The position numbers and the translations under genes are program-made. The notes under the pieces were generated by a model, which worked only from the letters and a program-made list of their open reading frames with translations, was not told the DNA's origin and did no database searches. Shown piece by piece: positions 1 through 9,071 of a stretch of DNA of 64,000 bases (position 1 is the stretch's first letter; the number at the start of each line of letters is the position of its first letter). This DNA is from JAHTBL01 sp038532735 (lineage in GTDB: Bacteria; Pseudomonadota; Alphaproteobacteria; Rhodobacterales; Rhodobacteraceae). The DNA is taken from NCBI GenBank assembly GCA_038532735.1, contig JBCBAC010000004.1:186001-250000 (forward strand). Direction: 5' to 3'.

Positions 1-196
1 TCCGATTTTTCTGGCAGATGCGTTGGTCCTGACGGGGTTCATCTTACGCTGGGATGCGGTCCTGAGCTTGCCGCTGGTGCCGATCTTCGTGTGGTGGATC
101 GAGCGGCATTTCATTTTGGATGAAGAACGCCGCCTTCGCTCAAAATTCGGAGTTGCGTTTCACCGTTACACGGAAAAGACCCGCCGCTGGGTGTGA
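1..196 (+). CDS. Membrane methyltransferase-like protein, C-terminal part (isoprenylcysteine/phospholipid methyltransferase family)
   Basis: Only the last 64 codons are in the window. A hydrophobic stretch is followed by WWIERHFILDEE and then FGVAFHRYTEKTRRWV at the stop. This pattern, with an ER/EE pair, FGxxYxxY and a terminal TRRW, is typical of the C-terminus of small integral-membrane methyltransferases of the PEMT/ICMT superfamily, which methylate lipids or prenylated/carboxyl groups using S-adenosylmethionine. The substrate cannot be told. The gene converges on the small minus-strand gene that begins directly after its stop. The family is an inference from a short tail. Confidence 0.65.
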   Translation, partial: PIFLADALVLTGFILRWDAVLSLPLVPIFVWWIERHFILDEERRLRSKFGVAFHRYTEKTRRWV

Positions 197-391
197 TCAG
201 GCGCGCGGTTTGCGCCGTTGGCCGAGCATCACCAGTAAGCGGCCGATGATCCAAGGGACCCAGCCGAACAGAAGTGCCGCGAAGAGGCCTTGCAGGGCAG
301 AGCCACCCTCGGCCATCCAGCCGGTGTAGATCAGAAACCCGCACCACGGCAGGCTGGTCCAGATCAAGACCCGTCCGGCGGATCGCATCAT
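197..391 (-). CDS. Small hypothetical membrane protein (64 aa)
   Basis: A 64-residue protein with two predicted hydrophobic helices (about residues 8-25 and 33-55) and a basic tail ending RRKPRA. The start is ATGATG, preceded about 8 bases upstream by an AAGGGAGC ribosome binding site, which supports real translation; the second ATG (position 388) is equally possible. It is convergent with the methyltransferase-like gene and divergent from pntA. I recognise no family. The 195 bases between it and pntA hold no gene that I can see and probably contain promoters for both directions. Confidence 0.5.
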   Translation of the reverse strand: MMRSAGRVLIWTSLPWCGFLIYTGWMAEGGSALQGLFAALLFGWVPWIIGRLLVMLGQRRKPRA

Positions 392-586
392 TGCTCTGCT
401 CCCTTGTTGTACTCGTGACGCGAGACGCTACCCCGACAGGGCCGCGCAAGCAAACGAGCTATTCTGCCGCTGTTAGCGCAACATTTGGAAAGGTCAGTTG
501 AACCCCAGCGGTCCTTTGGGTAGTGACTAATTCTGAAATCGCGCCATCTTCGCGAAATCAACACCTTCTGAAGGGGGATTTGGACA

Positions 587-2167
587 GTGAAAATCGGAAC
601 ACCGACCGAAGTGTTCGAGGGGGAAGCACGCGTTGCGATGACCCCGGAGTCGGCCCTGCAGCTGCAAAAGCTGGGTCATGAATGCTTTATCGAAGCCGGC
701 GCAGGTGCAAAGGCGGGTTTCTCGGATGCGGCTTACAAGGAAGCAGGCGTCGAAGTGATCAAGGGTGCTGCCGCCCTGTGGAAATCGGTCGATGTGATCG
801 CGAAGGTGCGTCCCCCCAACGATACCGAAGTGAAACGCCTGACCAAAGGCAAGACGCTGATTTCGTTCTTCTATCCCGGCTCCAATGAAGCGTTGATGGA
901 GGCGGCTTCCAAGAAAGGCGCCAACGTCATCGCGATGGATATGGTGCCTCGCATCAGCCGCGCGCAGAAGATGGACGCGCTGTCCTCCATGGCCAATATC
1001 GCGGGCTACCGCGCTGTGATCGAGGCAGGTAACAACTTTGGCCGCTTCTTCACCGGTCAGGTGACCGCTGCCGGTAAGGTGCCGCCCGCGAAAGTCCTGG
1101 TCGTCGGTGCCGGTGTTGCCGGTCTGGCTGCGATCGGCACGTCCACGTCGCTGGGTGCTATTACCTACGCCTTCGACGTGCGCCCAGAAGTGGCCGAGCA
1201 GATCGAATCGATGGGGGCGGAGTTCGTCTTCCTTGAGTTCGAAGACAGCGAATTGCCTGATGGCGCCGAAACGGGTGGCTATGCACCGCCCTCCAGCCCA
1301 GAATTCCAGGCCAAACAGCTTGAGAAGTTCCGCGAAATCGCGCCCGACATGGATATCGTGATCACCACGGCGCTGATCCCGAACCGTCCGGCCCCGCTTT
1401 TGTGGACCAAGGACATGGTTGAGGCGATGAAGCCCGGCTCTGTCATTGTTGACCTTGCCGCCGAGCGTGGCGGCAACTGCGAACTGACCAAGATGGACGA
1501 GAAGGTCGTCACCGATAATGGCGTGACGATCATCGGCTATACCGATTTCCCCAGCCGGATGGCCGCGCAGTCCTCAACGCTTTACGCGACCAACATCCGT
1601 CACATGATGGCCGACCTGACGCCCGAAAAAGACGGTGTCGTCAATCACGACATGGAAGATGACGTGATCCGTGGCGCGACCATCGCCTTTGAGGGCGATG
1701 TGACCTTCCCGCCGCCGCCCCCCAAGGTGCAGGCGATTGCCGCGCAGAAGAAAGAAGCGCCCAAAGAGCTGACACCGGAAGAAAAGCGCGAACAGGAAGT
1801 CGTCGCGTTCAAAAAGCAAACAACGCAGCAAGTGATCCTGCTTGCTGTGGGTGCCGCTCTGGTGCTGGGCATCGGCCTGATCCCGGGCATGCCCGCCAGC
1901 TTCATGCAGCATTTCATCGTCTTCGTGCTGTCGGTCTTCATCGGCTTCCAGGTGATCTGGAACGTGGCGCACTCGCTCCACACGCCGCTGATGGCTGTGA
2001 CCAACGCGATCTCGTCGATCATCATTCTGGGTGCGCTGATCCAGATTGGCTCTTCGAGTCTGATCATCTCGGTGCTCGCTGCACTTGGCATTTTCATGGC
2101 TGCTGTAAACATCTTCGGCGGCTTCCTCGTGACACGGCGCATGCTCGCCATGTTCCAGAAATCGTAA
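587..2167 (+). CDS. pntA: NAD(P) transhydrogenase subunit alpha
   Basis: Alpha subunit of the proton-translocating transhydrogenase, which uses proton-motive force to drive hydride transfer from NADH to NADP+ at the inner membrane. At 526 residues it has the long E. coli-type layout. Residues 1-380 form the NAD-binding domain I, with a Rossmann motif GAGVAGLAAIG near residue 175. A proline/charge-rich linker (FPPPPPK) follows, then four membrane helices from about residue 410 to the end. The start is GTG, with an AGGGGG ribosome binding site about 9 bases upstream. pntB follows after 11 bases, so the two are co-transcribed. Confidence 0.97.
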   Translation: MKIGTPTEVFEGEARVAMTPESALQLQKLGHECFIEAGAGAKAGFSDAAYKEAGVEVIKGAAALWKSVDVIAKVRPPNDTEVKRLTKGKTLISFFYPGSNEALMEAASKKGANVIAMDMVPRISRAQKMDALSSMANIAGYRAVIEAGNNFGRFFTGQVTAAGKVPPAKVLVVGAGVAGLAAIGTSTSLGAITYAFDVRPEVAEQIESMGAEFVFLEFEDSELPDGAETGGYAPPSSPEFQAKQLEKFREIAPDMDIVITTALIPNRPAPLLWTKDMVEAMKPGSVIVDLAAERGGNCELTKMDEKVVTDNGVTIIGYTDFPSRMAAQSSTLYATNIRHMMADLTPEKDGVVNHDMEDDVIRGATIAFEGDVTFPPPPPKVQAIAAQKKEAPKELTPEEKREQEVVAFKKQTTQQVILLAVGAALVLGIGLIPGMPASFMQHFIVFVLSVFIGFQVIWNVAHSLHTPLMAVTNAISSIIILGALIQIGSSSLIISVLAALGIFMAAVNIFGGFLVTRRMLAMFQKS

Positions 2168-2178
2168 GGAGCAGGGTC

Positions 2179-3699
2179 ATGGAAAACGCATTCACCATCG
2201 CGGCCTATGTGGTCGCAGGCATTCTTTTCATCCTCTCGCTGGGTGGTCTCTCTGGTCAGGAAAGCGCCAAACGCGCTGTCTGGTATGGCATTGTGGGCAT
2301 GGCTGTTGCCGTGCTGGCGACGATCATTGGCCCGGGCTCCGGCATGTGGTTCATCTCGCTGATCCTGATCGCAGGCGGTGCGGCGGTTGGCTATCAGCTG
2401 GCCACCAAGGTCGAGATGACACAAATGCCCGAACTGGTCGCGATCATGCACTCCCTCGTGGGTCTGGCGGCGGTGTTCGTGGGCTTCAATGCCGACGTGA
2501 TGATCAACTACATCGGCAACATCTACGCTGCTGAGGGCCTCGTCCTTGGCACAGTCGGGGATGACGGCATCACCGCCATCGGTCTGCCGAAAGAAATCTA
2601 CGATGGCCTCTCTGCCTTCGGTCAGTTGATCGCCAAGAAATCATCGGTTGAGATCGGCATTCTCCGGGTCGAGCTGGTGCTGGGCATCTGGATCGGTGCT
2701 GTGACCTTCACGGGTTCGGTCATCGCTTATGCAAAGCTGGCGGGCGGTTCTTCCATGCTGCCATTCAACGTGGACACCGGTGCCAAGCAACTGCCCGGAG
2801 GGCATATGCTGAACGCGGCTGCGGCTGTCGGCTCGGTTATCTTGCTGGCCATGTATCTGGGCGGCTCGGGCAGCTGGACGCTGGTTCTGCTAACGCTTCT
2901 GGCGCTCTTTATCGGGTATCACCTGATCATGGGCATCGGCGGCGCGGACATGCCGGTCGTTGTCTCCATGCTGAACAGCTATTCCGGCTGGGCTGCTGCC
3001 GCCATCGGCTTCTCCCTTGGCAATGACCTGCTGATCGTGGTGGGTGCGCTTGTCGGCTCTTCCGGTGCGATCCTCAGCTACATCATGTGTAAGGCCATGA
3101 ACCGCTCTTTCGTAAGTGTCATCCTTGGCGGTTGGGGCGGTGCAGCCGCTGGTGAGCAGATGGCCGTGGAAGGCGAACAGGTCGCCATCGACGCCGATGG
3201 CGTGGCCAATGCGCTGAACGAGGCCGACAGCGTCATCATCATTCCGGGCTACGGGATGGCGGTGGCACAAGCCCAGCAAGCCGTGTCCGAACTGGTCCGC
3301 AAGCTGCGCGCTAAAGGCAAGAACGTCCGCTTCGCGATCCACCCGGTCGCGGGTCGTCTGCCGGGTCACATGAACGTGCTGCTGGCCGAGGCAAAGGTGC
3401 CCTACGACATCGTCATGGAGATGGATGAGATCAACGACGACTTCCCCGATACCGATGTCGCCATCGTCATCGGCTCCAACGACATCGTAAACCCAGCCGC
3501 TCAAGACGATCCCAACAGCCCCATCGCCGGGATGCCAGTTTTGGAGTGCTGGAAGGCCAAGCAGGTCTTCGTTTCCAAACGGGGTCAAGGCACGGGCTAT
3601 TCGGGCATCGAAAACCCGCTCTTCTTCAAAGAGAACACGCGGATGTTCTACGGGGATGCAAAAGCCTCGCTGGATGCGCTGCTGCCCAAGATCGACTGA
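2179..3699 (+). CDS. pntB: NAD(P) transhydrogenase subunit beta
   Basis: Beta subunit of the transhydrogenase. The first ~270 residues are hydrophobic (about nine membrane helices, domain II), followed by the soluble NADP-binding domain III. Domain III carries the characteristic GYGMAVAQAQ loop, GRLPGHMNVLLAEA and the GSNDIVNPAA segment. Length (506 residues) differs from the E. coli protein (about 460) mainly by an extra stretch around residues 115-150. It has an AAGGAGCAG ribosome binding site, lies 11 bases behind pntA, and the unit is closed by the strong hairpin at 3721-3749. Confidence 0.97.
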   Translation: MENAFTIAAYVVAGILFILSLGGLSGQESAKRAVWYGIVGMAVAVLATIIGPGSGMWFISLILIAGGAAVGYQLATKVEMTQMPELVAIMHSLVGLAAVFVGFNADVMINYIGNIYAAEGLVLGTVGDDGITAIGLPKEIYDGLSAFGQLIAKKSSVEIGILRVELVLGIWIGAVTFTGSVIAYAKLAGGSSMLPFNVDTGAKQLPGGHMLNAAAAVGSVILLAMYLGGSGSWTLVLLTLLALFIGYHLIMGIGGADMPVVVSMLNSYSGWAAAAIGFSLGNDLLIVVGALVGSSGAILSYIMCKAMNRSFVSVILGGWGGAAAGEQMAVEGEQVAIDADGVANALNEADSVIIIPGYGMAVAQAQQAVSELVRKLRAKGKNVRFAIHPVAGRLPGHMNVLLAEAKVPYDIVMEMDEINDDFPDTDVAIVIGSNDIVNPAAQDDPNSPIAGMPVLECWKAKQVFVSKRGQGTGYSGIENPLFFKENTRMFYGDAKASLDALLPKID

Positions 3700-3720
3700 T
3701 CCGGGCTTTCCGGAATGGCG

Positions 3721-3756
3721 CAAACGCCCCGCATATCGCGGGGCGTTTGTCGTTTT
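3721..3756 (+). terminator. Rho-independent terminator of pntAB
   Basis: A perfect 12-bp stem CAAACGCCCCGC / GCGGGGCGTTTG with a 5-base loop (ATATC) at 3721-3749, followed by TCGTTTT. It starts 21 bases after the pntB stop. The 84 bases between it and the DUF3422 gene are unusually AT-rich. They contain a weak promoter-like pair, TTGGCA at 3755 and TAATAT at 3776, spaced by 15 bases, which could serve that gene. Confidence 0.85.
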
Positions 3757-3840
3757 GGCATACAAAAGTATCCTGTAATATTGTGATATATTTGAGATTT
3801 TCTTGTTTACAAAGGCGCGGTCGTGTCTACCTAGAGACCC

Positions 3841-5142
3841 ATGAACCAGACGCGACCGATCACAATGCCTATGGAAGATCATCCCCTTCGCTATGCGCTC
3901 GCCAATGAGCTGCACGCGCGGCCCTTTCCTTCGCTAGAGGCGCCTTGCACTGCAGCCTATCTTGCGATCAAGCAGCCCAAGGACGCTGCTGCACGGGATC
4001 GCCGGGCGGATCTGGAGCATCTGATCGCCCTTCTGGACCGCTACGGCGCACCGCACCCGCAGCCGGGGGCCACGCATTATTTCGGCAAGATCGGGCGTCA
4101 CACCCTGAAATGGGAACAGCATACGGAGTTTGTGACCTACACCGCCTTCTCCGAAGGGCTGGGGAGCCGCCCATTTGATCCGCATGACTTTGAGGTTTTC
4201 CCCGAAGACTGGCTCGCTGCCGCGCCCGGCAATCGGATCACATCCGCGTTGATCCGCGTGGATGAGCGGCCTTCGGACGCGGATATCGCGACGCTGATCG
4301 CTGATTGGTTCGTGCCCGAAAGCCTCGCGTGCAGCCATGTGCTCGACAACACGGCGACGATCTCCGGGGATTTCCGAATTGATCCCGCAGGGCACCTGCG
4401 CTTTGCGGTTTTCGTGGCTGATGACACTGGAGCGCGCCGGGTGGGGCGGATCGTGCAGCGGCTGTGTGAGATTGAGACCTACAAGTCCATGTCCATGCTG
4501 GGCCTCGCGCGTGTGCGGGCGATGGGCAAGCGGCTGAACCAGATGGATTCCGAACTGACCGATCTGGTGGGCAACATGACCGGCAATGGCGCGCTGGCTG
4601 AGGACACGCTCAAAAGCCTTCTGGGCATTTCGGCGGAACTGGAGAACCTGATGGCGCAAACCTCATTCCGGTTCGGGGCGACGGGCGCTTATGAGGCGAT
4701 CGTGAATCAACGGATTGATGTGCTGCGCGAAGAGCGGTTTCAGGGCCGCCAGACTTTTGCGGAGTTTATGATGCGCCGCTTTGATCCCGCCATGCGCACC
4801 GTGAAGGCGACCGAACGGCGATTGGCCGCCATGTCAGACCGCGCGATCCGCGCCGGCGATCTGTTGCGGACCCGCGTCGATGTGGAACGCTCCGCCCAGA
4901 ACCAGAAACTGTTGGAGAGTATGGACAAACGCGCCGATCTCCAACTGCGCTTGCAAAAGACCGTGGAAGGTTTGTCGGTCGTCGCGATCAGCTATTACGC
5001 GGTCAATCTGGTGATCAACATGGCAGAGCCGTTCGGAGCCGCCGCCGGCCTTTCCAAACTGGTGATGACGGCGATTGCGACACCCATTGTGATTATGCTG
5101 GTCTGGTGGATGGTCCAGCGCGTCCGAAAGTCGATGGAGTAG
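3841..5142 (+). CDS. DUF3422 family protein
   Basis: A 433-residue protein whose N-terminus HPLRYALANELHARPFPSL is the hallmark of the DUF3422 family, widespread in proteobacteria and of unknown biochemical function. Residues 1-370 look soluble and largely helical. Two hydrophobic segments near residues 375-425 and a basic end RVRKSME suggest C-terminal anchoring in the inner membrane. It stands alone, with its own AT-rich upstream region after the pntB terminator. The ribosome binding site before the chosen ATG is weak (TAGAGACC); ATGs 8 and 10 codons further in are possible alternatives. Confidence 0.85.
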   Translation: MNQTRPITMPMEDHPLRYALANELHARPFPSLEAPCTAAYLAIKQPKDAAARDRRADLEHLIALLDRYGAPHPQPGATHYFGKIGRHTLKWEQHTEFVTYTAFSEGLGSRPFDPHDFEVFPEDWLAAAPGNRITSALIRVDERPSDADIATLIADWFVPESLACSHVLDNTATISGDFRIDPAGHLRFAVFVADDTGARRVGRIVQRLCEIETYKSMSMLGLARVRAMGKRLNQMDSELTDLVGNMTGNGALAEDTLKSLLGISAELENLMAQTSFRFGATGAYEAIVNQRIDVLREERFQGRQTFAEFMMRRFDPAMRTVKATERRLAAMSDRAIRAGDLLRTRVDVERSAQNQKLLESMDKRADLQLRLQKTVEGLSVVAISYYAVNLVINMAEPFGAAAGLSKLVMTAIATPIVIMLVWWMVQRVRKSME

Positions 5143-5230
5143 GCGGCACGGGTCGCGCTGCCTTCGGCGAGGAAATTTCCGACAAAGATGAAACGGCCTT
5201 TAACCTTAATGGGCCCTTCACCTTTGTTTA

Positions 5231-5263
5231 AATATCCCGGGGTCTGGGGCAGAGCCCCAGCCA
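5231..5263 (-). repeat. Dispersed terminator-like repeat (TGGGGC...GCCCCA type)
   Basis: On the minus strand, just after the stop of the ABC permease gene, the sequence reads CTGGGGC-TCT-GCCCCAG, then ACCCCGGGATATTT. The 7-bp stem with a 3-base loop followed by CCCGGGATATTT matches, from memory, a short sequence repeatedly seen between genes in Rhodobacterales genomes. It probably ends transcription of the permease unit. Other short dispersed repeats of related style are at 29382, 56024 and 59458. Confidence 0.6.
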
Positions 5264-5267
5264 CCGA

Positions 5268-6236
5268 TTACCGCCCGCGAATACGCGGGTCGAGCGCGTC
5301 GCGCAGGCCATCGCCCAGATAGTTCACCGACAGCACCGTCAGCGAAATTGCAAGCCCCGGCAGCATCACGCGCTCGGGGAATTCAGCCATCCGCGGCACG
5401 CTATCCGACAGGATTTTGCCCCAGGTGGGGAAGTCCGACGGAAAGCCGACGCCCAGGAACGAGAGCGCGCTTTCTGTGATGATCGCTGTCGCGAGGCCCA
5501 AGGTCGCTGACACCATGATGGGTGAGATCACATTGGGCAGCAGGTGGCGGCGAATGATCGTGAAAGGCTTGGTGCCGATGGAGCGTGCAGCAAGCACGAA
5601 CTCACGCTCTTTCAGCGCCAAAATTTCACCCCGCACGATGCGGGCTGTGTTCATCCAGGACGTGAGGCCAATGACCGTGACGATCAGGATGAACATGCCG
5701 GTCTCTGGCCCGAAATTCGCCCGCAGCGGTTGGCGGAACAGCGTGACGGCGACCAGCAACAAAGGCAGGATCGGCAGCGACAATACCAGATCGGTAAAGC
5801 GCATCAGCAGCCCGTCGAGCGACTTGAAATAGCCGGAGATCACACCAATCGCCGTGCCGATGATGAGCGACAGCAGCATCGCGGCCCAGCCCACCGCCAT
5901 GGAAGCGCGCCCGCCCGAGATCATGTTGGCCATGATATCGCGGCCCAGATTATCGGTCCCGAACGGGTGGATCCACGCGACCTTTGCATCGCCGTCCCAG
6001 AGTGCCACGTAGATCGGGCGCAGGTCCTTGTTGCGAATATCCAGCTGTTGCGGATCGAAGGGCCAGACATAAGGGCCGATCAGCACAAAGAGCGTGATGA
6101 AGATCAGAAAGCCGCCTCCGAACAAAGCTCCGCGGTGTTTGCGGAACTGATGCCAGATGTCGCGCAACTGGCTGGAGGGCGGACCTTCGGGGATCGGATC
6201 GGCGAGCGCGCCGGGGCGGGGGGCCACATCAGTCAT
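5268..6236 (-). CDS. Peptide ABC transporter permease, DppC/OppC type
   Basis: Inner-membrane permease of a dipeptide/oligopeptide importer. An N-terminal cytoplasmic region and first helix precede a periplasmic loop with the family landmark HPFGTDNLGRDI, followed by five helices. A typical EAA-type loop for ATPase contact is present (ARSIGTKPFTIIRRHLLPN). The C-terminus LGDGLRDALDPRIRGR is characteristic. I chose the ATG giving MTDVAPRPG (322 aa) because it overlaps the stop of the upstream permease by 8 bases, the usual coupling of OppB/OppC pairs; a longer reading would extend needlessly into that gene. Confidence 0.93.
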   Translation of the reverse strand: MTDVAPRPGALADPIPEGPPSSQLRDIWHQFRKHRGALFGGGFLIFITLFVLIGPYVWPFDPQQLDIRNKDLRPIYVALWDGDAKVAWIHPFGTDNLGRDIMANMISGGRASMAVGWAAMLLSLIIGTAIGVISGYFKSLDGLLMRFTDLVLSLPILPLLLVAVTLFRQPLRANFGPETGMFILIVTVIGLTSWMNTARIVRGEILALKEREFVLAARSIGTKPFTIIRRHLLPNVISPIMVSATLGLATAIITESALSFLGVGFPSDFPTWGKILSDSVPRMAEFPERVMLPGLAISLTVLSVNYLGDGLRDALDPRIRGR

Positions 6237-7236
6237 AGCGGATCCTCGGGTCAAGGATGCCGTAAAGCACATCGGCAATCAGGTTGAAGACAACGATCAG
6301 GATCGCGAAGATGAAGGTCAGTGTTTGCACCATTGGCAGGTCATTGGCGAAAAGCGCGGTAATCAGCAGCTGGCCAATGCCGTTCACCTTGAAGACCTGC
6401 TCGGTGATGATGGCGCCGCCGAAGATTGCGGGGATGCCGAGGGCGATCACGGTCACCACCGGGATCATGGAATTGCGCAGCACATGCACCATCACGACAG
6501 CGCCTTCCTTGAGACCCTTGGCGCGTGCGGTGCGCACGTAATCCTGCCCCAGATTGTCCAGCATAGAGGCCCGCATGAAGCGGCTGATCTGGGCGGTGGT
6601 TTGCAGGGCCAGCACCATCACGGGCAGCACCATTTGCTGCAGTTGGATTTTAAAGCTGTCCCAGTCATTCACGACATGGGTTGTGTCATAGATCGACGGG
6701 AACCAGCCCAGATTGACCGAGAAGATCACGATCACCAGAACGCCGGAAAAGAACGGCGGGACGGAGAAGCCGATCATCGACACCAGCGTGCCGGCCTGAT
6801 CGAAAACGGAATACTGTTTGTAGGCCGAATAGATGCCGATGGGCAGGGCGATCAGGATACCGACGACATAAGACATGCCGACGACCCAGAGCGTTTGGGG
6901 CATGCGCTGTGCCACGATATCCATGACCGGAGAGCGCGTCTGCCAGCTGATCACGCGCTGGCTGCCTTCGGCGAAGCTAGTGCCGAACCAGCTGTCGATC
7001 AGGTAGAGCGGCTCGATGATGAAAAACTGCTGCAGCCATTTGAAATAGCGGATGTGGATCGGCTCCCCAAGGCCCAAGGCCTCGCGCATCCGTTCCTTGA
7101 CCTCGGGGGGCACGGTCAGGGGGACCTGCGCCATCGGGTCCCCCGGAGCGAGCTCCAATAGCAAAAAAATCACCAATGAAATTAGGATCAGTGTCGGCAC
7201 CGAGATGGCCAGACGCCTGAGCGTATATGTGAACAT
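6229..7236 (-). CDS. Peptide ABC transporter permease, DppB/OppB type
   Basis: First permease of the importer, 335 residues with six predicted helices. It begins with the family signature MFTYTLRRLAISVPTLILIS and ends LYGILDPRIRYD. The EAA-like loop YVRTARAKGLKEGAVVMVHVL is the expected contact for the ATPase subunit. It is co-transcribed with the binding protein upstream (64-base gap containing an attenuator-like hairpin) and overlaps the second permease downstream. Substrate class (di/oligopeptide or similar) follows from the family and the adjacent peptidase genes, not from a residue-level signature. Confidence 0.94.
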   Translation of the reverse strand: MFTYTLRRLAISVPTLILISLVIFLLLELAPGDPMAQVPLTVPPEVKERMREALGLGEPIHIRYFKWLQQFFIIEPLYLIDSWFGTSFAEGSQRVISWQTRSPVMDIVAQRMPQTLWVVGMSYVVGILIALPIGIYSAYKQYSVFDQAGTLVSMIGFSVPPFFSGVLVIVIFSVNLGWFPSIYDTTHVVNDWDSFKIQLQQMVLPVMVLALQTTAQISRFMRASMLDNLGQDYVRTARAKGLKEGAVVMVHVLRNSMIPVVTVIALGIPAIFGGAIITEQVFKVNGIGQLLITALFANDLPMVQTLTFIFAILIVVFNLIADVLYGILDPRIRYD

Positions 7237-7251
7237 GGATCAGCCCCTGAA

Positions 7252-7285
7252 AGAGAAAACGCGCGCCCCGGTCAGGGACGCGCGT
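7252..7285 (-). terminator. Attenuator-like hairpin between binding protein and permease genes
   Basis: On the minus strand a 7-bp stem ACGCGCG/CGCGCGT encloses a 13-base loop and is followed by TTTTCTC, in the gap between the substrate-binding protein stop and the OppB-type permease start. Such leaky terminators or mRNA-stabilising hairpins commonly let the binding protein be made in excess of the membrane subunits. The structure is seen; the role is inferred. Confidence 0.6.
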
Positions 7286-7300
7286 ATGTCTTGATCGACG

Positions 7301-9007
7301 TCAGCCGTCGATGCGATACCAGTCGGCTGCGTTCCACAGCTCGCTGTCCCATGTGTTCAGGATCACACCGCCCAGCGTGTTCGAATGGGCAGAGACACGA
7401 CCACGGTCCACGAGGGGCACAATGGTGTAGCTGTCTTTGGTGAGCATATCGTTCAGCTTCTTGGCGATCTCACCGCGCTTTTCCAGCTCACCGGTCTGAG
7501 CCAGCTCGTCGAGCAGGGCGTCATATTCCGGATCGCAGTAGCGGTTGATGTTCTCACCCTGCCACTGGGACGAGGGCTTTGGCTCGTTGCCGCAGCGATA
7601 CATCGACAGGTACGATTGCGGGTCCGTGCCATCGAAGTTGTTGGCATACATTTCCACGTCTGCGTAGAACTTCTGGAAGGTGTCCGGGCTGCCGGGATCA
7701 CCGCCAAAGAAGACCGACGCATCGATGTTGCGCAGTTCGGTCTCAACGCCGATCTGGTTCCACCAATCCTTGATCAGCGCCTGAAAGTCCTGACGCACCG
7801 CGTTGGTGGAGGTCTGATAGAGGATCGACAGCTTCATGCCATCCTTGTCGCGGACGCCATCGCCATCGGTGTCGGTCCAGCCTGCCTCATCCAGCAGCGC
7901 ACGCGCGCCGTCGAGGTCTTGCACCAGACAATCGGTGTTGTCGGAGGCGTAGTTGGCAGGTGCCGGGACCAGGTTACAGGTCGGACGTCCGGCCTGACCG
8001 TAGCCAATCTCGACCAGCAGATCGCGGTCAATCGCCATGGAAAGCGCCTTGCGAACGCGCATATCGCTCAGGAACGGGTGCGGCTCAGCCACGGTGGAGC
8101 GTGTCTCGGGCGGCAGATCGGGGCTGGGGTTGGTCAGGTTCATCTCAAGGCGTTCGACAAGCGTGCCGAAGGCCGAGATGGGCATGCCTTTGCCGCCTTC
8201 TGCCATCTTCGCCAGCACATCGGGGGCCAATTGCAGGTTCCAGGCGTAGTCAAACTCGCCCGTTTCCAGAACCGCGCGCCCTGCGGCCGTTGCATCACCG
8301 CCGCCTTTAAAGGTCACGGTCGCGAAGGCTGGCTTGGCCGGGTCGCGGTAGTTTGGGTTGGCTTCAAGCTGGATCACGTCATTGGGACGGAAATCCGTCA
8401 CGCGGAAGGGGCCGGTCCCGATTGGGTTGAAGTTGGCATCGGTGCATTCAGGGGCCTTTGCGCCCAGGCAATCAGCGAATTGCGCGGCCTGGATGATTGG
8501 CGATTGGCCGCCCATGAAGGGACCGTAAGGGTTCGGGGTCGGGGCGTTGAACGTGACTTTCACGGTCAGATCGTCGACGGCTTCCACCGTCTCGACGCCC
8601 GAGAATTTCGCAAGCTGCGCACAACCGCCTTCGGGATGCATGCAGTATTCAGCTGTAAAGACCACGTCGGCCGAAGTCACGGGCGTGCCGTCAGACCACA
8701 GCAGGCCTTCCTTCAGCTTCCAGGTGATCGAGGTCAGGTCCTCGCTCACGCCGCCGTTTTCGACGGTCGGGATTTCTTCGGCCAGATAAGGCACGAGCGC
8801 GCCGGTTTGGTCGTAGCGGCCCAGCGGCTCAATCACGAGGGAGGCGGCTTCGATGTCTTTAGTGCCGCCCGACAGATAAGGCGTCATGATGGACGGCGCC
8901 TGCCAGTAGATGATGTTCACATTGCCGTCCGAGCCACGCTCTGCGAAGGCCGCAGGCGCCAGTGTCGAAAGAGCAATGGCACAGCTGAGAGCTGTTTTGA
9001 GTTTCAT
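7301..9007 (-). CDS. Peptide ABC transporter substrate-binding protein (family 5)
   Basis: Periplasmic receptor of the peptide importer, 568 residues. The start giving MKLKTALSCAIALSTLAPAA is preferred over an upstream one. It yields a clean Sec signal peptide cleaved near AFA-ER and has a strong AAGGAGGATATC ribosome binding site. Family 5 (SBP_bac_5) features include IEPLGRYDQTGALVPYLAEE near the N-terminus, LKEGLLWSDGTPVTSADVVF (the classic WSDGxPxTAxDVVF box) and VRKALSMAIDRDLLVE in the middle. It heads the minus-strand unit with the two permeases, while the ATPases are encoded divergently. Di/oligopeptides are the likely ligand, but nickel or other ligands are known in this family. Confidence 0.93.
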   Translation of the reverse strand: MKLKTALSCAIALSTLAPAAFAERGSDGNVNIIYWQAPSIMTPYLSGGTKDIEAASLVIEPLGRYDQTGALVPYLAEEIPTVENGGVSEDLTSITWKLKEGLLWSDGTPVTSADVVFTAEYCMHPEGGCAQLAKFSGVETVEAVDDLTVKVTFNAPTPNPYGPFMGGQSPIIQAAQFADCLGAKAPECTDANFNPIGTGPFRVTDFRPNDVIQLEANPNYRDPAKPAFATVTFKGGGDATAAGRAVLETGEFDYAWNLQLAPDVLAKMAEGGKGMPISAFGTLVERLEMNLTNPSPDLPPETRSTVAEPHPFLSDMRVRKALSMAIDRDLLVEIGYGQAGRPTCNLVPAPANYASDNTDCLVQDLDGARALLDEAGWTDTDGDGVRDKDGMKLSILYQTSTNAVRQDFQALIKDWWNQIGVETELRNIDASVFFGGDPGSPDTFQKFYADVEMYANNFDGTDPQSYLSMYRCGNEPKPSSQWQGENINRYCDPEYDALLDELAQTGELEKRGEIAKKLNDMLTKDSYTIVPLVDRGRVSAHSNTLGGVILNTWDSELWNAADWYRIDG

Positions 9008-9039
9008 GATATCCTCCTTGTTGGATGGGCGTTCTGCCC

Positions 9040-9056
9040 TTTGCCATATCGGCAAA
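9040..9056. promoter_or_regulatory. Inverted repeat in the leader of the binding-protein gene
   Basis: TTTGCC-ATATC-GGCAAA is a perfect 6-bp dyad 33 bases upstream of the substrate-binding protein start codon. It could be a regulator site or a small hairpin in the mRNA leader. The function is not determinable from sequence alone. Confidence 0.35.
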
Positions 9057-9071
9057 CCGGTGCGGGATGAT

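Noticed and set aside
481..586. Promoter for pntA (TTGAAC, 17 bases, TAGTGA)
   Set aside because: The -10 match is too poor to support.
1645..2451. Long minus-strand open frame opposite pntA/pntB
   Set aside because: Mirror frame of well-conserved genes in GC-rich DNA; the product is His/Arg/Asp-rich without any family feature.
7385..9070. 561-codon plus-strand open frame opposite the substrate-binding protein gene
   Set aside because: The opposite strand has a signal peptide, ribosome binding site and family motifs; the plus-strand product resembles nothing and reflects codon bias.
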